Shown here one piece after another: positions 34,888-43,088 of a stretch of 64,000 nucleotides of DNA. The stretch spans positions 1 to 64,000 of the forward strand of contig CAYRGG010000001.1 in assembly GCA_964423745.1 (NCBI GenBank). Reading direction: 5' to 3'. The notes under the pieces were generated by a model. That model made no database searches, was not told the origin of the DNA, and was given only the letters and a program-made list of their open reading frames with translations. The translations under genes and the position numbers were made by a program. Numbering within the stretch: the first letter of the stretch is position 1; each line of letters opens with the position of its first letter. Origin of the DNA: CAYRGG01 sp964423745 (GTDB lineage: Bacteria > Pseudomonadota > Gammaproteobacteria > Competibacterales > Competibacteraceae).

Positions 34888-35334
34888 TCAACTTGTGTTT
34901 GGCCAAAAATCCTGGGCAAAAATCTCCTCCTGTGTATAGGGACATTGCTCAGGAAAAACCGACTTATCCAGTTTCGTTTGCTTTCGCGCTTGCCCAATGG
35001 CAAGTCTATAAGCCCGCACTATGGCGTCATCAAGCTGAGTTTTGAGGCTTGGGTTATCGCGCAGATGATCGGTTATTTGGAGCCGTTGATTGTCGATGGT
35101 CACTTCCCAGCTAACGGAGCGTTTATTAGGCTGATACTGCCACTTCAATAAATGCGCAAGCAATATGGTTAACCGATTGGTAAGTTCTTTTTTTTCTGAC
35201 CTACCCAAGGCTTCAAGCTCTTCTGCAATATTATCAATATCTAGGGCTGCTAATTGTCTAGTACGCAGTTTTGCAGCTTGATCATTAGCCCACGCATAAA
35301 AATCAATATCATAAGCGGTTTGGTTATTGCTCAT
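34888..35334 (-). CDS. DUF29 domain-containing protein
   Basis: A 148-residue helical protein of the DUF29 family: YDIDFYAWANDQAAKLRTRQLAALDIDNIAEELEALGRSEKKEL, then LLAHLLKWQYQP. The family is widespread, often in genomes with many mobile elements; its function is not known to me. Start 35334 is the MSNNQT codon. It lies 28 bp after the Rrf2 gene on the same strand and may be read from that promoter. Confidence 0.85.
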   Translation of the reverse strand: MSNNQTAYDIDFYAWANDQAAKLRTRQLAALDIDNIAEELEALGRSEKKELTNRLTILLAHLLKWQYQPNKRSVSWEVTIDNQRLQITDHLRDNPSLKTQLDDAIVRAYRLAIGQARKQTKLDKSVFPEQCPYTQEEIFAQDFWPNTS

Positions 35335-35362
35335 AATTTTATAGCCAATATTTGCATAAAGT

Positions 35363-35797
35363 TTATTGATGATGCACTTCTTTTGCATCCTTTTCTACCA
35401 AATGCAATAGATCAAGCAAAGTTAGGGTATGCATTTCTTGGCGCATATGTGCTTCGAGATTTTTCCATCGAGTATGTAAAGGACAAGGATTTTCGTCGCT
35501 ACACTCAGGTAAACCCAGGACGCACCGGGATTTGTCAAAGGGGCCATCGATAGCTTCAAGGATATCCCCTACAGTGATCTGGTCAGGTGGTCGACCGAGC
35601 GTGGCGCCTCCATGAGGACCCCGACGTGCTTCGATAAGCCGGCTACGAGAAAGGGTACTAATAATTTTACTCAAGAACGGTGTCGGCGCCCCTGTCTCTC
35701 GACTAATCTCTTGAATTGAGCAAGCTTCATGCAGTTTGCGCTTGGCGAGATATGTCATAGCGCGAATTGCATATTGACAGGCTTTGCTGAAAAGCAT
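35363..35797 (-). CDS. Rrf2 family regulator with three conserved cysteines, divergent from nor operon
   Basis: A 144-residue Rrf2-type repressor. The winged helix covers residues 1-75 (KACQYAIRAMTYLA; EISRETGAPTPFLSKIISTLSRSRLIEARRGPHGGATLGRP). The iron-sulfur loop has Cys92, Cys99 and Cys105, the number and rough spacing used by NsrR and IscR. It is transcribed away from norC across 117 bp, the place expected for a nitric-oxide-sensing NsrR-like controller of the reductase. IscR-like or other sensing cannot be excluded. Confidence 0.85.
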   Translation of the reverse strand: MLFSKACQYAIRAMTYLAKRKLHEACSIQEISRETGAPTPFLSKIISTLSRSRLIEARRGPHGGATLGRPPDQITVGDILEAIDGPFDKSRCVLGLPECSDENPCPLHTRWKNLEAHMRQEMHTLTLLDLLHLVEKDAKEVHHQ

Positions 35798-35814
35798 AGT
35801 TTAGCCTCAATTAA

Positions 35815-35840
35815 AGATAAAAAGATCTTTATTTATTTTA
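35815..35840. promoter_or_regulatory. Candidate Rrf2 operator between the regulator and norC
   Basis: A perfect palindrome AAAGATCTTT (35821-35830) is set in an AT-rich run whose arms (TTAAAGAT on the left, ATTTATTTTA on the right) continue the symmetry imperfectly. NsrR sites are AT-rich inverted repeats with AAGAT-type half-sites. The place fits control of both genes. Confidence 0.4.
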
Positions 35841-35914
35841 ATAAGATTCTACCAAAGAAGAAGATGTGCGATTCAAAACCATGCTAACCGCTCTCCGAGC
35901 TAAAAGGTATCTCT

Positions 35915-36340
35915 ATGCACGACGTCTTTACCAAAGCCATGGCGCGGAATATCTATTTTGGAGGAAGTCTCTTTTTTATCTTTTTGTTCCTGGCATTGAC
36001 CTATGACACCACCCGCGCCTTACCCGAGCTTGGCAATACCCAAAACCTTACCGAAGAAGTTATCCGCGGCAAACGCCTTTGGGAGGTCAACAACTGCGTC
36101 GGTTGCCATACCCTGCTGGGGGAAGGCGCCTACTTCGCGCCGGAACTAGGCAACGTTTATGAACGGCGTGGTCCTGAGTTTATTAAAACGTGGATAAAAA
36201 TTCAGCCTACCGAAGCGCCCGGCCGACGCCAGATGCCCAATTTCCATCTGACCGATGCCGAGATCGACGATCTGATCGCCTTTTTAAAATGGACCAACGA
36301 ACTATATACCGCCGATTGGCCGCCTAATATCGAAGGCTAG
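35915..36340 (+). CDS. norC: Nitric oxide reductase subunit C (cytochrome c)
   Basis: A 141-residue membrane-anchored c-type cytochrome that passes electrons to NorB. One N-terminal membrane helix (residues 13-30) is followed by the haem c site CVGCH (Cys61, Cys64, His65). A Met ligand follows at Met107 in RQMPNFHL. Motifs GKRLWEVNNCVGCHTLLGEGAYFAPELGNVYERRG are typical of NorC. It is the first gene of a seven-gene unit, with AAAGG before the ATG. No nitrite reductase lies nearby, so detoxification or partial denitrification is possible. Confidence 0.95.
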   Translation: MHDVFTKAMARNIYFGGSLFFIFLFLALTYDTTRALPELGNTQNLTEEVIRGKRLWEVNNCVGCHTLLGEGAYFAPELGNVYERRGPEFIKTWIKIQPTEAPGRRQMPNFHLTDAEIDDLIAFLKWTNELYTADWPPNIEG

Positions 36341-36409
36341 ATCTCATATGCTCAAGAGAACATAGGAGCCCTAACCCACCGTGCATGTTTCCAAAAAGAG
36401 ATTATCCCT

Positions 36410-37861
36410 ATGCCCTACGCCTCGCAAGCGGTTGCTAAACCCTACTTTATTGCCGCCATCTCCTTGTTCACCGTACAGGTTCTGTTTGGATTAATTATGG
36501 GCCTGCAATACGTGATCGGGGATTTTCTGTTTCCCGCCATACCCTTTAACGTGGCGCGTATGGTTCATACCAATACCTTGGTGATTTGGGTGCTATTTGG
36601 TTTTATGGGGGCAGCCTATTATTTAGTGCCGGAAGAATCAGAAACCGAATTGTTTAGCCCAAAACTCGCCAACTATCTATTCTGGATTTTCTTGGTAGCC
36701 GCCCTACTCACCGTGCTCGGTTATCTCACTGTACCCTACGCCACCTTGGCAAAAATCACCGGCAATGATTGGTTTCCCACCATGGGGCGCGAATTTTTAG
36801 AACAACCCACCATAACCAAGCTCGGCATTGTGGTGGTCGCGTTGGGTTTTCTCGCCAATATAACTATGACCGTGTTGCAGGGGCGAAAAACTGTGGTCAA
36901 TCTGGTGCTCCTCACAGGACTCCTAGGACTAGCCGGACTTTGGTTATTTGCCTTTTATAACCCTCATAACCTGGTATTGGACAAATATTATTGGTGGTGG
37001 GTCATTCACCTTTGGGTGGAAGGCGTCTGGGAATTGATCATGGCGGCAATTCTGGCCTTTGTCTTGATCAAAGTCACCGGCGTCGATCGAGAGGTCATCG
37101 AAAAATGGCTCTATGTCATCATCGCCGCGGCCTTAATTACTGGCATTATCGGCACTGGTCACCACTACTTTTGGATTGGAACTCCAAATTATTGGCAATG
37201 GTGGGGGTCCATTTTTTCCGCCTTGGAACCCATCCCCTTTTTTCTGATGACCATCTTCGCTTTTAATATGGTCAATCAGCGCCGTCGTGAACACCCCAAC
37301 AAAGCGGCCACTCTGTGGGCGTTGGGTGCCGCTGTGATGTCATTTTTAGGGGCTGGCGTTTGGGGTTTTATGCATACCCTATCTCCCATCAATTACTATA
37401 CCCATGGCACCCAAATCACCGCGGCTCACGGTCATCTGGCCTTTTTTGGCGCCTATGCCTTGATCGTGCTGACCATCATCTCCTATGCCATGCCCTTGCT
37501 GCGGGGTCGTAAAGTCGCCGGCAGCAACCGTTCGCAAGTGATAGAAATGTGGTCCTTCTGGCTGCTCAGCGTTTCCATGGTATTTATGGTGCTGTTTATG
37601 ACCGCCGCCGGTGTGCTGCAGATCTGGATGCAACGGATTGGCGCCGATCCGCAACCTTTTATACAAGTCCAAGAGCAAATTGCTGTGTTCTACTGGGCGC
37701 GGTTTCTAGCCGGTTTAGTGTTTTTGCTAGGCGTCATCGTTTACCTGGTGAGTTTCTTTGTAGGCAATGAAGAACCCGAACGGACCACGGTCAGCCAACG
37801 GGCTAAAGGCGCACCGGAAGCTGCCGAACCCGCTGGCATCACGGGACAGCCTGCTTCATGA
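36410..37861 (+). CDS. norB: Nitric oxide reductase subunit B (catalytic)
   Basis: A 483-residue, twelve-helix haem-iron oxidase-family subunit that reduces two NO to N2O in the inner membrane. Visible haem or non-haem iron ligands are the low-spin His in RMVHTNTLV, the HLWVEGVWEL motif (His plus the conserved Glu), GTGHHYFWIG, and AAHGHLAFFGAYAL. Length and the short N-terminus place it with the cytochrome-c-dependent (cNOR) type, in agreement with norC in front. The stop overlaps the norQ start (ATGA). Confidence 0.95.
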   Translation: MPYASQAVAKPYFIAAISLFTVQVLFGLIMGLQYVIGDFLFPAIPFNVARMVHTNTLVIWVLFGFMGAAYYLVPEESETELFSPKLANYLFWIFLVAALLTVLGYLTVPYATLAKITGNDWFPTMGREFLEQPTITKLGIVVVALGFLANITMTVLQGRKTVVNLVLLTGLLGLAGLWLFAFYNPHNLVLDKYYWWWVIHLWVEGVWELIMAAILAFVLIKVTGVDREVIEKWLYVIIAAALITGIIGTGHHYFWIGTPNYWQWWGSIFSALEPIPFFLMTIFAFNMVNQRRREHPNKAATLWALGAAVMSFLGAGVWGFMHTLSPINYYTHGTQITAAHGHLAFFGAYALIVLTIISYAMPLLRGRKVAGSNRSQVIEMWSFWLLSVSMVFMVLFMTAAGVLQIWMQRIGADPQPFIQVQEQIAVFYWARFLAGLVFLLGVIVYLVSFFVGNEEPERTTVSQRAKGAPEAAEPAGITGQPAS

Positions 37862-38661
37862 ATCAGCCATTGCTCCTGCGCTCAACACTACCCTTTTACA
37901 GTCCCCAGGATAACGAGGTAGAGCTGTTTGAACGGGCTTGGCGGCATCGCTTGCCGGTGCTCATCAAAGGCCCCACCGGTTGCGGGAAGACCCGCTTTGT
38001 GACTCATATGGCGGCCCGGCTAGATCGTCCAATCTACACCGTAGCTTGCCATGATGACCTTAGCGCCGCCGATTTGATTGGTCGCCATTTGATTGGCGAC
38101 CATGGCACCTATTGGTGCGACGGACCGCTAACCCGTGCGGTGCGAGAAGGAGCCATCTGTTATCTAGACGAAGTGGTGGAAGCCCGTAAAGATACCACTG
38201 TGGTGCTACATCCCTTGTCCGATGACCGTCGCTTGCTACCCATCGAGCGCACCGGCGAAACCCTCAAAGCGCCGCCGGAGTTTATGCTGGTGGTGTCCTA
38301 CAACCCCGGTTATCAAAATCTGCTTAAGGGCATGAAGCCTAGCACCCGCCAGCGTTTTATCGCCATTCGACTGAGCCATCCCGAAGCGGCGCGAGAAGAA
38401 GCAATTTTAAGACACGAGACCGGGATCGATGGCGCCTTGGCGCAACGTCTGGTCACATTAGCCAATGCCCTACGGGCCTTAAAGGACTATGACCTGGAAG
38501 AGGCGGCTTCGACCCGCTTGCTGGTCTATACAGCCACCCTTATCCGAGCGGGGTTAGATTCTAAAACAGCTTGTCAAGCAGCGTTGCTAGAACCGTTGAG
38601 TGATGACGAGGACACCTTAAAAGCGCTGCGGGAGGTGGTTGATGTCAGTTTGGGAACTTAA
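37858..38661 (+). CDS. norQ: NorQ/CbbQ-type AAA+ ATPase for NOR maturation
   Basis: A 267-residue MoxR/CbbQ-group ATPase. Walker A is GPTGCGKT (38-45), Walker B is AICYLDEVVEA (Asp104, Glu105), and sensor/arginine regions follow in VVSYNPGYQ and STRQRFIAIRL. With NorD it inserts the non-haem iron into NorB, as known from Paracoccus NorQ and CbbQ. It overlaps norB by four bases and the next gene by about twenty, so translation is coupled. Confidence 0.93.
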   Translation: MNQPLLLRSTLPFYSPQDNEVELFERAWRHRLPVLIKGPTGCGKTRFVTHMAARLDRPIYTVACHDDLSAADLIGRHLIGDHGTYWCDGPLTRAVREGAICYLDEVVEARKDTTVVLHPLSDDRRLLPIERTGETLKAPPEFMLVVSYNPGYQNLLKGMKPSTRQRFIAIRLSHPEAAREEAILRHETGIDGALAQRLVTLANALRALKDYDLEEAASTRLLVYTATLIRAGLDSKTACQAALLEPLSDDEDTLKALREVVDVSLGT

Positions 38662-39061
38662 TAAACAAACTTTTACCGATAAAAACCTTGCGGTGATGGC
38701 GGAATCCCTTTATTTGATCAATCTTTTGCTACTGCCAGGCATCGCTTTTTTGGTGTTGGTATGGCTTTATAAGGGTCAGCACGCGAGTGCGCCGCCCCTG
38801 GCCCGCGGCCATTTGGAACAGACCCTGGTGGCCAGTGTCTGGGCTGGCGGTCTGCTGATCGGTGGCATTTTACTGATTATGCTGCTGGGGGGTTTCCAGA
38901 CCGGTATGACGTGGGTCATCGCCCTCATCTATTTAGTTGTCTGTCATTCTACCCTAGTGCTACTGGGCGTGTTTGGATTGTCAAAAGCCATGGCCGCCAA
39001 ACCCTTCCGATTTCCCCTCTTAGGACGTGCTGTTTCTGTATTACGGAGTCCATCGTCATGA
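38642..39061 (+). CDS. Small membrane protein of the nor operon
   Basis: A 139-residue protein with three to four membrane helices: YLINLLLLPGIAFLVLVWLY, VASVWAGGLLIGGILLIMLLGG and MTWVIALIYLVVCHSTLVLLGVFGL. It ends with AMAAKPFRFPLLGR, a pattern seen in DUF4870-like proteins. Accessory membrane genes are common beside nor clusters, but I cannot name this one. The ATG at 38642 is preceded by GGAGG inside norQ, so it is co-translated. Its stop overlaps the next start (ATGA). Confidence 0.75.
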   Translation: MSVWELNKQTFTDKNLAVMAESLYLINLLLLPGIAFLVLVWLYKGQHASAPPLARGHLEQTLVASVWAGGLLIGGILLIMLLGGFQTGMTWVIALIYLVVCHSTLVLLGVFGLSKAMAAKPFRFPLLGRAVSVLRSPSS

Positions 39062-39879
39062 AACAAATTTGTGGGCTAATTTTTTTGTTTTTGTTGACGG
39101 CATTTACGGCTGTGATTGCCACGGCAAAGGATGCTGCGCCAGAAATAGGTTCCCAGAATTTAGTTAAAGCCGATCTCTTATTGGGTAAGGCGATTCACAA
39201 CGCTCAAGGAGACCAGTTAGGCAACCTAGAGGATCTGGCCATCGACTGGCAGGCGGGACAGGTGGCTTACGCCATTTTGTCCTATGGCGGCTATTTCGGC
39301 GGTGTCTTGGATATTGAAGATAAACAATTTGCTGTGCCCGCCAAAGCCCTGCAATGGGTGCCCCAGGAAGCAATTCTATTGTTGGATGTGGCTAAAAAAA
39401 CCATCGAACAAACCCAGGGTTTTGATAAATACGACTGGCCCAACCTAGCCGACCGGGTCTGGGGTGAAAAGTTACACCGGCAATACGATCAGATCGCTTA
39501 TTGGGAAGAAGTAGCGCCACGGGACAGGTCTGGGTTGGATAAGGCGACAGCGGCCTATATGCATTCCCAAAGCACCGGCAGCTTGCAAAAGGCAAGCGAC
39601 ATGATAGCCATGGAAGTAGTAGACAGCGCGGGTGACGTGGTGGGAGAAATTCAAGGGATAGCGCTAGACTGGCAAAACACCCGCAGGGTCTATGCCTTAG
39701 TGCCCTTTGGCGGTTTTCTGGGCATCGGTAAAAAAGAAGCACGGATTCCCTTAAGCGCCATGACCCTCAAGGCCCGCGAAGCATCAGTACCACTGCGTTT
39801 TTCCGAGGATAACTATTGGCAGCTTCAAATCAGCGAAGAAAAGCTTTCTGAAAAAAACATTTTTGAGCCAGCGCCTTAA
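39058..39879 (+). CDS. Exported protein with two PRC-barrel-like domains, inside the nor operon
   Basis: A 273-residue protein. The signal peptide (MKQICGLIFLFLLTAFTAV, cut near ATAKDA) is followed by two PRC-barrel repeats. The first (about residues 40-115) has ADLLLGKAIHNAQGDQLGNLEDLAID then YAILSYGGYFGGVLDIEDKQFAVPAKAL. The second (about 180-245) has MIAMEVVDSAGDVVGEIQGIALD then YALVPFGGFLGIGKKEARIPLSAM. PRC-barrel proteins often scaffold membrane complexes; a periplasmic role in NOR assembly is inference. The same architecture is encoded at 59659-60642. Confidence 0.82.
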   Translation: MKQICGLIFLFLLTAFTAVIATAKDAAPEIGSQNLVKADLLLGKAIHNAQGDQLGNLEDLAIDWQAGQVAYAILSYGGYFGGVLDIEDKQFAVPAKALQWVPQEAILLLDVAKKTIEQTQGFDKYDWPNLADRVWGEKLHRQYDQIAYWEEVAPRDRSGLDKATAAYMHSQSTGSLQKASDMIAMEVVDSAGDVVGEIQGIALDWQNTRRVYALVPFGGFLGIGKKEARIPLSAMTLKAREASVPLRFSEDNYWQLQISEEKLSEKNIFEPAP

Positions 39880-39885
39880 CTACCC

Positions 39886-41706
39886 ATGGAAGAATATGTC
39901 GGTCAACTGTGGCACCGTCTGATTACCCGCAGCGCCGCAACCCATCATCCTCATGCGGCAGTTACCCTAAGCGAGGTGGCGCGAAGCGTAGGCGTGTTAT
40001 TTCGGGCCTTAGGCGGTGAAGGCGGATTACGGGTGGAAAGCGCCGCTACTGCCGCCTATGGCGCTCGGCGCAACTGGTTACAGCGTATCGCTGGAAGTCA
40101 TCGTAAAGCAGCTCTGGCCTGGCGGGATGGGGAAACCCTCCGATTACCCGAGCGCATCGCCCTGTTTCCTGACGTTAAATTAAATCGGGAACTGTATCTT
40201 TGGTTGGCTGCCCTGGCTGCCACACCCATCACCGAAACAGACTGGTTTTTAGCCAACCAACAACGTACGCTCGATGTATTAAACCGCTTTCCAGGCATCG
40301 CACCCCGTTACCGGCGGTTGGTGGCAGCACATCTGAAACTCCGTCCCGAACCCGCCAGCCTACCGGCTTTGGAGGCTACCGCCGAACGGTCCATTCGAAC
40401 CGCCCTGGAAGCGCCGGGTAATATCACCAAGCTGCCTACGGCGCCTCGACCACCGCAACCTGTTTACCTGTGGCTCTATCCCCTACCCTTTTCGCCTCGA
40501 TATTCAGCACCCCAACCAAGCGAGGAGAATGAACCAACCCCCGCCTCCGATACCCAAGATGGTCCGTCCCAACGCCGCCGCGCAGAACGCGTGGATGATC
40601 CAGATGGCAAGAGCGGGTTATTAGCCTTTCGGCTGGAAAGTTTGTTTAGCTGGTGTGAATATTTAAAAGTGGATCGCACCACCGACGACAGCCGTGACCC
40701 CCACGCAAAACAAACCGCTGACGATCTGGATGTGATCAGTATCTCCCGGGGCGCACCACCCGCCAGTCGGTTGCGTTTCGATCTCGATCTACCGGCTGCG
40801 GAAAACGATGACACGCCGCTAGGAGCCGGTGTCACATTACCCGAGTGGGATTACCGCACAAAAACCTTGCGTGCCGATTACTGTCGTTTGCAACCCTTGC
40901 TTGCCACTACGGCATCACCCTGTGAGTTACCATCCTCTTTAGTCGCCACGGCGCGTAAATTACGTCGTCAGTTTCAATCTCTGCTACCCCAAGCCACCTG
41001 GCGACGGGGCGAACCCGATGGTTGCGAAATTGATCTAGACGCCTGGCTGCAACATACCATCGACAGGCAGCGGGGCCATGTCTTGGGAACCACCAATTTA
41101 TATCGGGATTTTCGTAAAAATAATCGTAGTTTAGCTTGTCTACTGTTGGCGGATTTATCCCTTTCCACCGATGCTTGGCTCGGTGATAGCGGCAAGGTGA
41201 TCGATGTCATTCGGGATAGCTTGTTTTTGTTTTCCGAAGCCTTGTCCGCCACCGGCGACGACTTTGCCCTCTATGGTTTTTCATCCCGACGCCGCGATCC
41301 CATCCGTTTTCACACCCTAAAAACCTTTGCCGAGTCCTATACCGCTACCGTTCGTGGCCGTATTCAAGCCATTCGACCTGGCTATTATACTCGCATGGGC
41401 GCAGCTATTCGCTACGCTAGCACATTGCTAAGTCAACAAAACGCGACTCAGCGGTTGCTGATTCTGCTGAGCGACGGAAAACCCAACGATGTGGATCAAT
41501 ACGAAGGCCGCTACGGCATCGAAGACACCCGCATGGCCATTATCGAAGCCCGTCGTTCGGGCTTAGAAACCTTTTGCGTGACCATCGATCAGCAAGCCAA
41601 CGATTATATGCCTTATCTCTTTGGTAGCGGCGCTTACGGGGTGATCCGCCGACCGGTTGAACTGCCCCAGCGACTGCCCTTGTTATACGCCCGATTAACC
41701 CGTTAA
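39886..41706 (+). CDS. norD: NorD, von Willebrand factor A protein for NOR activation
   Basis: A 606-residue protein with a C-terminal VWA domain. The metal-ion adhesion site is DLSLST, with the first Asp at 423 (LLADLSLSTDAW), followed by LYGFSSRRRDPIRFHTLK, YYTRMGAAIRYAS and LILLSDGKPNDVDQYEGRYG. The N-terminal half is helical; the middle (about 205-280) is low-complexity and acidic. NorD works with the NorQ ATPase to complete the NorB active site. It starts 6 bp after the PRC-barrel gene. Confidence 0.93.
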   Translation: MEEYVGQLWHRLITRSAATHHPHAAVTLSEVARSVGVLFRALGGEGGLRVESAATAAYGARRNWLQRIAGSHRKAALAWRDGETLRLPERIALFPDVKLNRELYLWLAALAATPITETDWFLANQQRTLDVLNRFPGIAPRYRRLVAAHLKLRPEPASLPALEATAERSIRTALEAPGNITKLPTAPRPPQPVYLWLYPLPFSPRYSAPQPSEENEPTPASDTQDGPSQRRRAERVDDPDGKSGLLAFRLESLFSWCEYLKVDRTTDDSRDPHAKQTADDLDVISISRGAPPASRLRFDLDLPAAENDDTPLGAGVTLPEWDYRTKTLRADYCRLQPLLATTASPCELPSSLVATARKLRRQFQSLLPQATWRRGEPDGCEIDLDAWLQHTIDRQRGHVLGTTNLYRDFRKNNRSLACLLLADLSLSTDAWLGDSGKVIDVIRDSLFLFSEALSATGDDFALYGFSSRRRDPIRFHTLKTFAESYTATVRGRIQAIRPGYYTRMGAAIRYASTLLSQQNATQRLLILLSDGKPNDVDQYEGRYGIEDTRMAIIEARRSGLETFCVTIDQQANDYMPYLFGSGAYGVIRRPVELPQRLPLLYARLTR

Positions 41707-41729
41707 TTTTACCAACCAGAGTGTCATTC

Positions 41730-42035
41730 ATGAGAAAAATTATTATCTTATCCATCAGCTTGGGTTTTAGCTTTACTGCACAAGCCGGTGATATCCAGGC
41801 AGGTAAAGCCCGCTCAAACACCTGCGTACCCTGCCACGGATCAAAAGGCATTAGCAGCAATCCGGTATGGCCCGATATAGCCGGTCAAAAAGAGCAATAC
41901 TTGGCGATGCAATTAAAAGCGTTTCGTGATGGGGAACGGGAACACCCACTGATGACCGCCATGGCCCAAGGGTTGAGTGATGAAGATATCGACAACTTGG
42001 CGGCGTACTACAGCAGCCTTCCAGCCTCGCCATAG
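41730..42035 (+). CDS. Small exported class I cytochrome c (c553/c4-like)
   Basis: A 101-residue periplasmic cytochrome. The signal peptide ends at AQAGD, the haem site is CVPCH, and a late Met ligand is available in HPLMTAMAQGLSDEDIDNLAAYYSSL, the usual c553/c4 single-domain ending. It lies 23 bp after norD and is the last gene of the unit. It might donate electrons to NorC, which is inference. A GTG three codons upstream is an alternative start. Confidence 0.87.
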   Translation: MRKIIILSISLGFSFTAQAGDIQAGKARSNTCVPCHGSKGISSNPVWPDIAGQKEQYLAMQLKAFRDGEREHPLMTAMAQGLSDEDIDNLAAYYSSLPASP

Positions 42036-42042
42036 GGTTCAT

Positions 42043-42294
42043 TTATGCAAAAAACGATTTCTCGTTGTTACCCCGCTGGCTTTCTATTACCTTTGTAAAT
42101 TTAGCGGGATTCTCCTTGGCTAGGGTGACATACTCATCCAGCAGCGCTGGCCAATGGGTTCCACCGTGTTGGCGGAATTTATCCAGGGCAACCAGCAGCA
42201 ACTTGGAAGCCGCACGGATCTCCCGGTCTTGCCCGGATTCATAATGGGCAACCAGTTCGTCGTAAAGTAATTCAACTTTTTTCAGCGGCGTCAT
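42043..42294 (-). CDS. Hypothetical protein (83 aa), last gene of the pst unit
   Basis: A small, all-helical, soluble protein (PLKKVELLYDELVAHYESGQ; EIRAASKLLLVALDKFRQHGG). No family recognised. It begins 5 bp after the Fic-like gene on the same strand and converges with the cytochrome gene, so it is most likely the last gene of the pst unit. It may be a partner of the Fic-like protein. Confidence 0.6.
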   Translation of the reverse strand: MTPLKKVELLYDELVAHYESGQDREIRAASKLLLVALDKFRQHGGTHWPALLDEYVTLAKENPAKFTKVIESQRGNNEKSFFA

Positions 42295-42299
42295 CGTGA

Positions 42300-43007
42300 T
42301 TACTTTCCCCTATGCTGGGCTTTGTAGACATGGGTATTGGACGAGGTTAACAGATAATGAGGATTCGCTTGCTCTTTGAGCAACCGCACAAAATAATTCT
42401 GTAATTTTCGCAAGCGGAAAAACATGGAAATGCTGTGTCTTTTTGACTGTCCAATGGATTTAGATGGATCAAAGTAGGCTTTAGCATTATCGATGGTCAG
42501 TATAAAAGGCGGTTTTCCCTTACGCAACAATAGATAGCTCATCAGCAGAGCGCCGCTGCGGTGGTTGCCTTCAACAAACAACTGCGGTTGGCTTACAATA
42601 TGTAGATAGACCCTGGCAGCTTGTTCCCAAACCGATTCCTGACGGTACATTTGATAAACTTCCATGAACTCGCCAATACCGCCTTGCTGATAGAAGTGCT
42701 TTTCATTGAAAGCAAGGGGTTTACGATAACGCCATCGGCGTTGGGGATCCGTGCCGTACAGCACAATATTGTTAAGCTCAAGAATTTTTTTTGAGTGCCC
42801 CTGAGCAAACAAATTGACCTGGGCGGCGACAGCGGCGTCAATATAAGCATAGCCCGCCATCATATTGATAAGAATTTCGTTATGCAAAACACCTCTTTCG
42901 GCGTTGAGTTCAGCGTTGAGTTGAGAAAATTCCCGTTGAACGCTTTTTAAAGCCGCTTCAATGGCCTCTAGGTCTAGCCGTCGAGCTACCCAAGGCGGTT
43001 CACGCAT
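42300..43007 (-). CDS. Fic-like fold protein with Gln replacing the catalytic His
   Basis: A 235-residue helical protein. The segment QPQLFVEGNHRSGALLMSYL resembles the Fic loop HxFx(D/E)GNxRxxR followed by its helix, with FVEGN kept but Gln in place of the catalytic His and His in place of the second Gly. An earlier EFMEVYQMYRQE and the final charged helices fit the rest of a Fic core. AMP transfer would be impaired, so it may bind nucleotide without transferring it, or the resemblance may be structural only. Start 43007 is favoured by a GGTGG site; the frame continues 27 bases upstream to a GTG. It lies 81 bp after pstS, in the same direction. Confidence 0.6.
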   Translation of the reverse strand: MREPPWVARRLDLEAIEAALKSVQREFSQLNAELNAERGVLHNEILINMMAGYAYIDAAVAAQVNLFAQGHSKKILELNNIVLYGTDPQRRWRYRKPLAFNEKHFYQQGGIGEFMEVYQMYRQESVWEQAARVYLHIVSQPQLFVEGNHRSGALLMSYLLLRKGKPPFILTIDNAKAYFDPSKSIGQSKRHSISMFFRLRKLQNYFVRLLKEQANPHYLLTSSNTHVYKAQHRGK

Positions 43008-43088
43008 AATCCACCACCCTGACAGGGTAATCACGGGTAGCGTGTCGGGCCAGTTGCTTTGCCATCCTTGGCTATCCGTTAAATATAG

